Source: Euryarchaeota archaeon UBA28 (lineage in GTDB: Archaea > Thermoplasmatota > Poseidoniia > Poseidoniales > Thalassarchaeaceae). From it: a stretch of 8,675 nucleotides of DNA. Under the pieces are notes generated by a model. That model did not search any database and was not told the origin of the DNA. It was given only the letters and a program-made list of their open reading frames with translations. The position numbers were made by a program, and so were the translations under genes. This document shows positions 1-6,014 of this stretch, piece after piece; position 1 is the first letter of the stretch, and the number at the start of each line of letters is the position of its first letter. The DNA is taken from the NCBI GenBank assembly GCA_002501605.1, contig DANW01000037.1, positions 2,103 through 10,777 of the forward strand, given 5' to 3'.

Positions 1-675
1 GGTATCAATTTACCACCCCCTCCTCCACTCCCCCAGCCTCCTCCTCCACCTCCAGATGTAGGTAGCGAGCCTTCTCCCACTGAACCTATGACTGAAGATT
101 CCAATCCTGTCCAATCTTCTGATTTTCATAGCCACTGGGAAAAGAGAAAGTCCGGAGCTGACGCTCCCTCTGTTGAAAGTAGGGAGAGCATGTATGGGCA
201 TATAGACAGGCTATCATCAGGGCAAGTGGGCTCGCTTATGGACAGATTTTCTGATAGATTCGGTTCGGAGCTTGATAGGGAGATTATTGTATTGCGGAAG
301 AAACAACAACAGGATCTTCTAGCAATAAAGCCAACTGTGGAGCTTATTTCCGCGCCTGAGTCCGAGGAAGAAGACTCCGAGGAAATTGTTGAAGAAGATG
401 GTGAGAGTGACCTCTTCTCAGAATTTTTTGATGTTGTCAACAATCTCCTTGGGGATATGGAAGAGGAATTTATCGACTCCTTCGTGTCATCGGATGACTT
501 TCCACTATTCCAAAGCGTGGGGGAATCCCCTTCTGGTTGCGATGAGGAAACTAGAGCTGAGTTTTTCTCCATGATTAATCGTGTCCTTGGGGAGCTTCCA
601 GAGGACAAAATCGAGGATTTCATATCATCCCCGGGTTTTGGTGTATATCAGAAAATGGGAGATTTGTACTCGTAA
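1..675 (+). CDS. Proline-rich, acidic protein with duplicated C-terminal module (5' end outside window)
   Basis: The reading frame is open from the first base, so the gene starts outside the window; the first ATG, at 88, is probably internal. The visible 224 residues begin with a proline-rich segment (bases 13-54, PPPPPLPQPPPPPP), then a polar stretch, a charged helix-like part ending in KKQQQ, and an acidic linker (bases about 355-405, rich in Glu/Asp/Ser). The C-terminus holds two copies of a 34-residue module (421-522 and 559-660). No membrane helix or signal is visible in this part. Proline tracts of this kind usually act as flexible spacers, so the missing N-terminus may carry a catalytic or membrane part. 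The stop is 14 bases before the next gene, which suggests co-transcription. I do not recognise the family. That the frame is coding is well supported by the in-frame duplication and the uninterrupted open frame; function is unknown. Confidence 0.8.
   Translation, partial: GINLPPPPPLPQPPPPPPDVGSEPSPTEPMTEDSNPVQSSDFHSHWEKRKSGADAPSVESRESMYGHIDRLSSGQVGSLMDRFSDRFGSELDREIIVLRKKQQQDLLAIKPTVELISAPESEEEDSEEIVEEDGESDLFSEFFDVVNNLLGDMEEEFIDSFVSSDDFPLFQSVGESPSGCDEETRAEFFSMINRVLGELPEDKIEDFISSPGFGVYQKMGDLYS
421..660 (+). repeat. Two diverged copies of a 34-residue protein module
   Basis: Copy 1 is encoded by 421-522 and copy 2 by 559-660, joined by a 12-residue polar linker. They align without gaps, with 14 identical residues of 34 by my count. 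Shared positions are EFF at the start, N at 7, LG at 10-11, E at 15, I at 18, F at 21, SS at 23-24, F at 27, Q at 31 and G at 34; most other positions are conservative (V/M, V/I, M/L, F/Y). The pattern suggests a small helical unit. The DNA itself has diverged, so this is an old intragenic duplication and not a recent repeat. Confidence 0.75.
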
Positions 676-689
676 GGTAAGGTGTAATA

Positions 690-1511
690 ATGGGTCTACT
701 AGAGAAAGCAGGAAAAATTTCAGATGAGGATAAAAAAGAGGAGAAGCCTGTAGCAACAGTAGCAAAGGTCGAGCCGGAACCAGTCGCCGCCGAACCGAAG
801 AAATCCAAGAAAAAGGCATCTAAAAAATCAAAGAAGGCTAAGCCTAAGGCACCAAAGGCCCCTAGGAAGAAAAGGGCCAAATCTGAACCCAAGATTATGC
901 CAGATGGATACGAGGAAGCAGGGAAGGCAAGAGGATCACTAAGGGTCTTCATCGATTTTGCAGTAAATTTTGGGTTCATCATAGCTATATTCGTAGGTTT
1001 TGCGATATTAGAGACTCCAACAACTCTCCCCCTGATTATAGCAATCATCCTCTCTGTGTTCAATATGGTTGTCATGCCGATTAGATTCAACCATTCGATG
1101 GGCAATGTGATATCAAGAACTCAATTTGTTAACTCGAGGGGAAATAATGCAAATTTCATCTACCACTCCCTGAAGAACACGACAATAGCCTCTTACTTCG
1201 TATTTTTACTCGGTGTTTTCTTTGGAATATCAATGCTAGGTGACAGTTCTGGCATCGAGGGTGGAGACTTCATGAATGCATTCATCGCTATCTGCCTCTC
1301 TGCGATACTGATACCGTTTTTGGACTACATTTTCAAGAGAACTAGGAGCGACTCTTTGGGACTATGGGAAGTTGCCTTTGGAGGCATTTGGCTAGTTAAG
1401 GCCACAAGCTCCGCCTCCGAAGGTACACAGTCAAAGTTCATGAAGAGGCTCGAGTCCATGGCAGAGTACGCCGAGTCAAGGGTTGACCTCGATGACGAAA
1501 AAAGCGATTGA
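690..1511 (+). CDS. Four-helix membrane protein with Lys/Pro/Ala-rich basic N-terminal tail
   Basis: This 273-residue protein has an unusual layout. Residues 1-36 are mixed charged. Residues 37-64 are extremely basic (17 Lys/Arg of 28, with Ala and Pro between them), like a histone H1 tail. Four hydrophobic helices follow at about 86-107, 111-131, 165-186 and 193-214, and then a polar amphipathic C-terminus (about 220-273). The basic tail predicts a cytoplasmic N-terminus, and four helices put the C-terminus inside too. An Arg-x-x-x-Asp at 85-89 at the start of helix 1 and the overall size recall RDD-type membrane proteins, but the match is too weak to assign. AAGGTG upstream of the ATG is a good Shine-Dalgarno site, and the preceding gene ends 14 bases earlier, so the two are probably one operon. 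The stop lies four bases from the stop of the opposing ygfZ-like gene. Function unknown. Confidence 0.85.
   Translation: MGLLEKAGKISDEDKKEEKPVATVAKVEPEPVAAEPKKSKKKASKKSKKAKPKAPKAPRKKRAKSEPKIMPDGYEEAGKARGSLRVFIDFAVNFGFIIAIFVGFAILETPTTLPLIIAIILSVFNMVVMPIRFNHSMGNVISRTQFVNSRGNNANFIYHSLKNTTIASYFVFLLGVFFGISMLGDSSGIEGGDFMNAFIAICLSAILIPFLDYIFKRTRSDSLGLWEVAFGGIWLVKATSSASEGTQSKFMKRLESMAEYAESRVDLDDEKSD
1498..1503 (-). terminator. Candidate oligo-T terminator for the iscA-ygfZ operon
   Basis: Read on the minus strand this is a run of six T about 13 bases after the ygfZ-like stop codon. Archaeal RNA polymerase commonly stops at oligo-T tracts without a hairpin. It lies inside the 3' end of the convergent membrane-protein gene. 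Plausible by position and composition only. Confidence 0.35.
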
Positions 1512-1515
1512 TGTC

Positions 1516-2412
1516 CTAGGCTATCTCATATTCCTGGCCGATGCTAGTAAAAACGGCCCCCTCGTCAATTTGCTTGGGTGCCACGGCCAAGGCGATATGC
1601 CTACCGTCAAACTCCGTAGCTGACGTCACTACTATGGTTGATCCTCCCTCAAGCTTGTTCCTCCCTAGGACAATGGGCTCATGTGAGGTGATTGTTACAA
1701 TGTGTTTTTTTTCAGAGCCCCTGCTATCCAGACGGGCATGTATTTCCTGACCGGGGTAGCATCCCTTGTTCAATGAGACCAGCTCCCCCAGGCCTATGTC
1801 AGATGGAAGATGCTTACCATCAACTTCCCTTGCAGAGGGGAACCGAGATTGCATCCTAACAACCTCCCATTCCTCATTAGTCCCAATACCAACAGATATT
1901 TCTAGAATCCTCTGCATGATAGAATCATCATCGGCCCTGTAAAGGATATCAATATGCCTACCATCATAAACGCTATTTTTCGATATTATAACATCGCCAA
2001 TTGAAACAAATTTATTTTCCGGAATTTCGCTAAGCTCCGGATAAAGAAGGCTAACCAATTCTAATGCCTCTTCTCCATGAACCACACAATGCCTAAGTGC
2101 ATCGTTACCGTCGTACAATATCAGATCCTTGTTCCAGGGAATTCCCGCTGTTAACAAGGATCTTGTATTCTCCAAGTTTTCGTAGATCCCCAGAACAATT
2201 ATCTCATTCCCTACGCCAAAACAACTCAATACGTCCCTTACTCTACCATTGGAGTCACAAACCAATGCATCTACACGCTCACCATCGGCTAGCTTACTGA
2301 CATCACCGGTCAAAATATTGTTTAGATGATCTGCAGGGCCGTCGCCACTGAGTATGGATATGCTGGACTTAAATTCGAATAGTGATGCTTTCGGGCTCTC
2401 TGATCTGCTCAT
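1516..2412 (-). CDS. ygfZ: YgfZ/GcvT-like folate-binding protein, Fe-S cluster related
   Basis: From the ATG at 2412 the product has 298 residues. The hallmark is KGCYPGQE at residues 216-223, the YgfZ signature K-G-C-Y-x-G-Q-E with its essential cysteine (C218 here). It is preceded by an R-x-P...LPSDIGL segment typical of the folate-binding fold shared with the glycine-cleavage T-protein. In bacteria YgfZ supports enzymes that contain iron-sulfur clusters, such as MiaB, in a folate-dependent way; the same role here is inference. The frame is also open to an ATG at 2457, which would overlap the upstream iscA-like gene by 41 bases. I prefer 2412 because it sits four bases after that gene's stop and leaves about 12 residues before the usual start of the fold (FEFKSSISILSG). 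Co-transcription with the A-type carrier fits a shared Fe-S maturation job. A T-protein role is unlikely given the YgfZ signature and the absence of other glycine-cleavage genes nearby. Confidence 0.88.
   Translation of the reverse strand: MSRSESPKASLFEFKSSISILSGDGPADHLNNILTGDVSKLADGERVDALVCDSNGRVRDVLSCFGVGNEIIVLGIYENLENTRSLLTAGIPWNKDLILYDGNDALRHCVVHGEEALELVSLLYPELSEIPENKFVSIGDVIISKNSVYDGRHIDILYRADDDSIMQRILEISVGIGTNEEWEVVRMQSRFPSAREVDGKHLPSDIGLGELVSLNKGCYPGQEIHARLDSRGSEKKHIVTITSHEPIVLGRNKLEGGSTIVVTSATEFDGRHIALAVAPKQIDEGAVFTSIGQEYEIA
1705..1712 (+). terminator. Oligo-T tract (T8), possible terminator for the plus-strand membrane-protein gene
   Basis: Eight consecutive T on the plus strand, about 190 bases past the stop of the membrane-protein gene and antisense to the ygfZ-like gene, where it encodes Glu-Lys-Lys. 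It is the longest T run downstream of that gene. It may simply be lysine codons on the other strand, so confidence is low. Confidence 0.22.
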
Positions 2413-2416
2413 GATA

Positions 2417-2746
2417 TCAACTGAATGATTGTCCGCATCCACAGGATTTTGAGGCATTAGGGTTCTCTATCTGAAAACCACCCCCCATTAGGGAGTCTTT
2501 GTAGTCGACCCTAATTCCATTGAGCATAGCACTATCCTTGTCGTGTATGAACACCCTGATTTTATCGATCTCAATAATTTGGAAGCCTGACGTATCTGGC
2601 GCCTCTACTATGGCCATGTCGTACATGTAACCTGAGCACCCGCCAGATTGGGCGCTGATCAGTAGGACATGGGTGTCCTCATCGCCACTCATGGAAGCTG
2701 ATAGTGCTGACCTGGCTGCATCAGTCATGTCTATGGAAACATCCAC
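2417..2746 (-). CDS. A-type iron-sulfur carrier protein (IscA/SufA/HesB family)
   Basis: Starting from GTG at 2746 the protein has 109 residues, the usual family length. It carries the three invariant cysteines that hold the Fe-S cluster or iron: C37 in SGGCSGYMYDM and C102 and C104 in SCGCGQSF near the C-terminus. The family motif GF-x-I-x-NPNA precedes the last pair. A-type proteins accept clusters from the scaffold and pass them to target enzymes in the cytosol. The frame is open to an ATG at 2854, but the extra 36 residues would be a glycine-rich hydrophobic extension foreign to the family. GAGGT seven bases before the GTG is a good Shine-Dalgarno site, so I choose GTG. The ygfZ-like gene follows after four bases, and fdhD diverges 138 bases away. 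Family assignment is firm; whether it is IscA, SufA or ErpA in function cannot be told. Confidence 0.92.
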   Translation of the reverse strand: MDVSIDMTDAARSALSASMSGDEDTHVLLISAQSGGCSGYMYDMAIVEAPDTSGFQIIEIDKIRVFIHDKDSAMLNGIRVDYKDSLMGGGFQIENPNASKSCGCGQSFS

Positions 2747-2793
2747 AACCTCGACCTCGGAGACAACAGGAAGCGTGAAACCACCTCCGCCTA

Positions 2794-2809
2794 GTATGCC
2801 CACGCATAC
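2794..2809. promoter_or_regulatory. Short inverted repeat between divergent iscA-like gene and fdhD
   Basis: GTATGC-CCAC-GCATAC: two perfect six-base arms around a four-base spacer, in the 138-base region between the iron-sulfur operon and fdhD. It lies about 50-65 bases before the preferred iscA-like GTG and about 76-91 before the fdhD ATG. It could be an operator for one or both genes. Six-base arms can arise by chance, and if the longer iscA-like start were used this would be coding, so the call is tentative. Confidence 0.25.
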
Positions 2810-2884
2810 CGATAATGCCCAACGTATTTGAACAGTTGTGAATCTTATCGTCATCTATGAATACTTGGTGGGTGCTGAAGTTGC

Positions 2885-3688
2885 ATGGATTCTGTCAGGG
2901 ATGTAGATGTCCAGAGGGTTTCCATGGGATCAAAGAGCTACGACAATGATTCTGTGGCTACAGAATCCCCGCTTTCTGTAAACTTAAAGCTCAGAGATGA
3001 GATGTTTTCCGTGGGGGTGTTGATGAGAACTCCTGGCGATGACGTAGAATTAGTGATTGGTTTTCTTTTCGGGGAGGGCATTATTACCGGAATAGGACAG
3101 GTGATAAAATTGGAGATAGAGGAGGATTGCTGTCATATAGAATTATCCGAAGACTCACAATTTGACCCATCAGAGCATGTGAGAAAGACATCTATATCAT
3201 CGTCCTGTGGTCTTTGTGGACGAGACTCCATTTCAAACCTTTTTCACATCGAGGGCAAACAAATCAACACCAGTCAAAACTACTCCCTTGAGACCATAAT
3301 TCAATCTGTTATAACACTCCGATCATCACAGAATATTTTCTCACTCACGGGGGGTTCTCACGCCGCTGGATTATGCGATTCTGGAGGAAACCTCCGACTG
3401 ATTGCCGAGGACGTTGGAAGGCACAATGCAGTCGACAAGCTAGTAGGCAAATGTCTCAACGAGGGTATAGAACACCCTGAGGATGGATTCCTAGTTGTTT
3501 CTGGTAGGGCGTCTTTCGAGCTAGTATTGAAATCCATAAGGTTCGGGTTTCCATTGATGGTGGCTGTCGGGGCCCCAAGCTCTTTAGCCATAGACATGGC
3601 AAAGGAACACGATATGACGCTTGTTGGTTTTGTCAAGGACAATAAGATATCTGTCTACAGCTCCCCTCGGAGAATCTCGGTTAGTTAG
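2885..3688 (+). CDS. fdhD: FdhD, sulfurtransferase for formate dehydrogenase maturation
   Basis: The 267-residue product shows the full set of FdhD signatures: SSCGLCGRDSI with the sulfur-carrying pair C108/C111, GGSHAA at 156-161, EDVGRHNAVDK at 175-185 and SGRASFE at 206-212. FdhD takes sulfur from a cysteine desulfurase and delivers it to the bis-MGD molybdenum or tungsten cofactor before insertion into formate dehydrogenase; it acts in the cytosol. Length is normal and all key residues are present, so it should be functional. No formate dehydrogenase or cofactor-synthesis gene is in the window, so the client enzyme lies elsewhere. The ATG at 2885 has no Shine-Dalgarno site, and a weak AT-rich stretch (2855-2866) sits about 25 bases upstream, so the transcript may be leaderless. 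An ATG at 2924 is an alternative start. The 3' end overlaps the opposing TPR gene by eight bases. Confidence 0.95.
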   Translation: MDSVRDVDVQRVSMGSKSYDNDSVATESPLSVNLKLRDEMFSVGVLMRTPGDDVELVIGFLFGEGIITGIGQVIKLEIEEDCCHIELSEDSQFDPSEHVRKTSISSSCGLCGRDSISNLFHIEGKQINTSQNYSLETIIQSVITLRSSQNIFSLTGGSHAAGLCDSGGNLRLIAEDVGRHNAVDKLVGKCLNEGIEHPEDGFLVVSGRASFELVLKSIRFGFPLMVAVGAPSSLAIDMAKEHDMTLVGFVKDNKISVYSSPRRISVS

Positions 3689-5366
3689 ATCTCCTAGCCT
3701 GCTCCTTAGCCAGTATCTTGCATCTGCTAAGTTGTTTTTTACAGAGGTCCCTGTCACGCTGATCAAGCCCCCTATCCAATGCTTGCATGAAACATTTGAC
3801 TGCATCCGAAAAAAGCTCCAATGATGCATATGAAGAACCCATGTTGTAGAGAAGCTTCCCTCCAACTCCCTCTGGGTTCATCGATATAGCAGTATGATAT
3901 GATCTGATGCTGTCCGCATAATTTCCCATTTGATACAGTGCATGTCCCCGGCCTGCCTGAGCCTTAACCCTCAACTCTAGCTCTTCCTTGGGGGCGCCTC
4001 CGATCGCCTTTTCAAATGCACTCAGGGCCTCTGAGCTCCTGTCCTCGGCGAGTAGATTTACTCCCTTGTTATACCATTCAATCGAAATATTGAGATCGGC
4101 CTCCGTGGGCTGATACTGACTTTCCAGCTTCTCTTTAGCCTCGTTTCCTGCAGCAATCAGATCAGGCTCCTCATCATCAACAACAACTTCCTCTGATTGT
4201 TCTGCTTCCTCCAATGATCTAGCCTTCTGTCTGCACTGTAGGGCCCTGTCTATGTGCCCTGCCGCCGACAAGGAATCGGCCATCCCGTCCCATATCGCCG
4301 GGTCTTCTTTGTTATCGTCTAGAAGCTCCTTCCAAACCCTCACAGAATTAACATGATCTCCCGCCTCCGTCATTTCTTTAGCCTGTGATATTTTATTTTC
4401 CATGCTGGTAATATTCGGATCTGCAATCTCTTCGTCTTCGGAACTTAGTAGTAACCGAGCCTCGTTAATCTTGGCCTCAACATCGTCACTCGCTTCGATG
4501 ATTAGCGCCTTTTCCCAAATTTCTATGGCTTCCTCAGGTTTGCCCAATCCAGCTCTCATTTCTCCCAGTGAAACTAGGCTCCTCACATGCTCTGGATCAG
4601 ATAAGAGCGCATTGGCCAAAGATTTCATGGCATCATTGTCTCTCCCCAATCCCCTGAGGATTTGTGAGTGATTGAAGTGTGTTTTCGCCCTATCATCGCC
4701 CAATGTAATTGCATATTCTATTGATTCAAGCGATTCATTTGTATGCCCCAGCATCGAAAGGCACGTCGCACACAATGCCCACAATTCGAAACTTTGCGCC
4801 CCGTCATCATCCAATTTTGACCTTATTTCTATGAGTGCGTCAGCCGGCTTGTTATCCTCAATCATTGACTTAGATCTGCTAATCACGTCTTGAATTGACT
4901 CTACTGGCCGTGATTCCAGAATAATATCATCTTCTATCACTTCTCTACTTTCGAGAATGATAAGCTCCTCGTCTTCTATCGTCACTGGATTCGTCAGATC
5001 ACTGGAAATTTCCTCCTCAAAACCCTTTGCGATTTCCACTAATTGAGGTATTTTCCCTAACATTACAATGGCCTCTGTGGCGAGTTTCGCAGCTCTCTCG
5101 GGATTCAGATTTTCCAATAGAACGGCCAGATTGGCAATGGTTGGACCATGATTGGGATTTATGCTGTAGGAGTTCTCGAATGCAGTTATGGCTTCTTCAG
5201 GCTTGCCTCTTGTAGTTTGGACCACACCTAGGCCATACCAGGCCGCATCGCTCTCGGGGTCTAGTTCTGTGGCATTAGTATACAATTTGCTCGATGTCAG
5301 CATATCTCCGGAGTCTGCGTGGGATCTAGCATCTCTCAAGACTTGAGCTATCCTGTTCCCATCCAT
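3681..5366 (-). CDS. Large soluble TPR-repeat protein
   Basis: From the ATG at 5366 the protein has 561 residues, almost all tetratricopeptide repeats. About a dozen 34-residue units fall in four blocks: roughly residues 6-103, 158-295, 325-390 and 430-540. Typical units read like AAWYGLGVVQTTRGKPEEAI and SFEKAI/SINPNH-type ends, with G-x-x-x-x-A-I spacing. Acidic linkers rich in Glu/Asp separate the blocks (about 115-155 and 390-400). There is no signal peptide, membrane helix or enzyme domain, so it is probably a cytosolic scaffold; the partner is unknown. The frame is open to an ATG at 5426, but a TATA-like box centred 26 bases before 5366 lies inside that extension, and the first repeat begins right after Met 5366, so I choose the shorter form. 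It is divergent from the FMN-reductase operon and convergent with fdhD, with stops overlapping by eight bases. No sequence evidence ties it to either neighbour. Confidence 0.9.
   Translation of the reverse strand: MDGNRIAQVLRDARSHADSGDMLTSSKLYTNATELDPESDAAWYGLGVVQTTRGKPEEAITAFENSYSINPNHGPTIANLAVLLENLNPERAAKLATEAIVMLGKIPQLVEIAKGFEEEISSDLTNPVTIEDEELIILESREVIEDDIILESRPVESIQDVISRSKSMIEDNKPADALIEIRSKLDDDGAQSFELWALCATCLSMLGHTNESLESIEYAITLGDDRAKTHFNHSQILRGLGRDNDAMKSLANALLSDPEHVRSLVSLGEMRAGLGKPEEAIEIWEKALIIEASDDVEAKINEARLLLSSEDEEIADPNITSMENKISQAKEMTEAGDHVNSVRVWKELLDDNKEDPAIWDGMADSLSAAGHIDRALQCRQKARSLEEAEQSEEVVVDDEEPDLIAAGNEAKEKLESQYQPTEADLNISIEWYNKGVNLLAEDRSSEALSAFEKAIGGAPKEELELRVKAQAGRGHALYQMGNYADSIRSYHTAISMNPEGVGGKLLYNMGSSYASLELFSDAVKCFMQALDRGLDQRDRDLCKKQLSRCKILAKEQARRSN
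3735..3740 (+). terminator. Candidate oligo-T terminator for fdhD
   Basis: A run of six T, 47 bases after the fdhD stop, inside the antisense of the TPR gene's 3' end (Lys-Lys codons there). Position and composition fit archaeal oligo-T termination. No hairpin is evident. Confidence 0.35.
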
Positions 5367-5385
5367 GTCTCTTCGATGTACGAGT

Positions 5386-5399
5386 GAAAAATAAGTATT
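5386..5399 (-). promoter_or_regulatory. TATA-like box for the TPR gene
   Basis: On the minus strand this reads AATACTTATTTTTC, with its centre about 26 bases upstream of the ATG at 5366. That is the spacing expected for an archaeal TATA box feeding a leaderless transcript. No Shine-Dalgarno site precedes the ATG, which agrees with leaderless initiation. Confidence 0.45.
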
Positions 5400-5412
5400 G
5401 TCTAACCATGGG

Positions 5413-5459
5413 CCTGTATAAGTCATGCATACCCATATTTTGAATACAGGCTCCTGTAT
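5413..5459. promoter_or_regulatory. Operator-like cluster of three CCTGTAT sites around a promoter
   Basis: CCTGTAT occurs at 5413-5419 (plus), 5444-5450 (minus, ATACAGG) and 5453-5459 (plus). The last two form the 16-base palindrome ATACAGGCTCCTGTAT with perfect seven-base arms. The first and second copies form a wider inverted repeat that brackets the TATA-like box of the FMN-reductase operon. The palindrome falls between that box and the ATG, over the likely transcription start, where a bound repressor would block initiation. The regulator is not in the window; a redox or metal sensor would suit a flavoprotein operon, but that is guesswork. Confidence 0.5.
5434..5443 (+). promoter_or_regulatory. 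TATA-like box for the FMN-reductase operon
   Basis: CATATTTTGA is centred about 30 bases before the ATG at 5468. A start about 25 bases downstream would leave a leader of only a few bases, and no Shine-Dalgarno site precedes the gene. This is consistent with a nearly leaderless transcript. Confidence 0.4.
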
Positions 5460-5467
5460 CCGTACTC

Positions 5468-6013
5468 ATGGATGATGAGATATTGGTGATGGGGATTTGC
5501 GGAACATATGACCTTGACTCCGCGAATGGCAGAATGCTTGAGATCATACTGGAACAGTGTTCTAATCTGGGGGCAGCAACTGTGGTTTGGGATCACGGTT
5601 CAAAACCCCTCCCCCTTGTAGGGGCAGAGGGATGTTGGGAGGACCCCAATGTCAAGGAATTCCAAGAGTTGGCCACTAAGGCAGACGCATTCATACTCTC
5701 CAGTCCAGAGTATCATGGTACCATGAGTGGAGTGATGAAAAACAGTCTTGACTGGCTATACTCAAAGCACACATCCGGGAAGGTCTTTGGCTTGGTATCC
5801 ACACTGGGTGGTCAGCCTAGTAATAACACCCTAAATCACATGAGGATTGCCGCAAGATGGATCCATGGGTGGGTGATACCAGAACAGGTGGCTATTCCTC
5901 ACATCAAGAGTGCATTTGATGAAAATGGGAATTTGAAAGAAGCTTCCCTAAACGAGCGTGTATCTTCAATCTCCTCATCAGTAGTCGAAAGTACAATCAA
6001 ACTGAGGAGATGA
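5468..6013 (+). CDS. NADPH-dependent FMN reductase family flavoprotein
   Basis: The 181-residue product has the flavodoxin-like fold of the NADPH-dependent FMN reductase family. A first beta strand and phosphate-binding loop are at ILVMGICGTYDLDSANGRML (5-24). The family hallmark SPEYHGTMSGVMKNSLDWL occupies 79-97, with P80, E81, Y82 and G84 next to the flavin and the helix that builds the dimer. A second flavin loop is STLGGQPSNNTL (111-122). Such enzymes use NAD(P)H to reduce FMN, quinones, azo compounds or metals; the substrate cannot be read from sequence. Length is normal. It heads an operon: the stop is one base before the TTG of a small membrane protein, which is followed by a PqqD-like gene. 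The shared operon suggests that its electrons serve whatever those two do, though this is inference. A 47-base operator-like cluster lies just upstream. Confidence 0.9.
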   Translation: MDDEILVMGICGTYDLDSANGRMLEIILEQCSNLGAATVVWDHGSKPLPLVGAEGCWEDPNVKEFQELATKADAFILSSPEYHGTMSGVMKNSLDWLYSKHTSGKVFGLVSTLGGQPSNNTLNHMRIAARWIHGWVIPEQVAIPHIKSAFDENGNLKEASLNERVSSISSSVVESTIKLRR

Positions 6014-6014
6014 T

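Noticed and set aside
126..623. 165-codon open frame on the minus strand opposite the first gene
   Set aside because: It reads as Ser/Arg-rich low-complexity sequence, the usual antisense of an acidic, serine-rich protein, and has no motif; the plus frame has an in-frame duplication.
620..1105. 161-codon open frame on the minus strand opposite the membrane-protein gene
   Set aside because: It is the antisense of the Lys-rich tail (Lys codons read as Phe/Leu), giving a false hydrophobic stretch; the plus frame has a ribosome site and four coherent helices.
2747..2854. N-terminal extension of the iscA-like gene to an ATG at 2854
   Set aside because: It adds a glycine-rich hydrophobic segment not found in the family, and a GTG at 2746 with GAGGT seven bases upstream gives the normal length.
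3584..3865. Minus-strand frame of 93 codons across the fdhD/TPR junction
   Set aside because: It overlaps two well-supported genes in another frame and resembles no protein.
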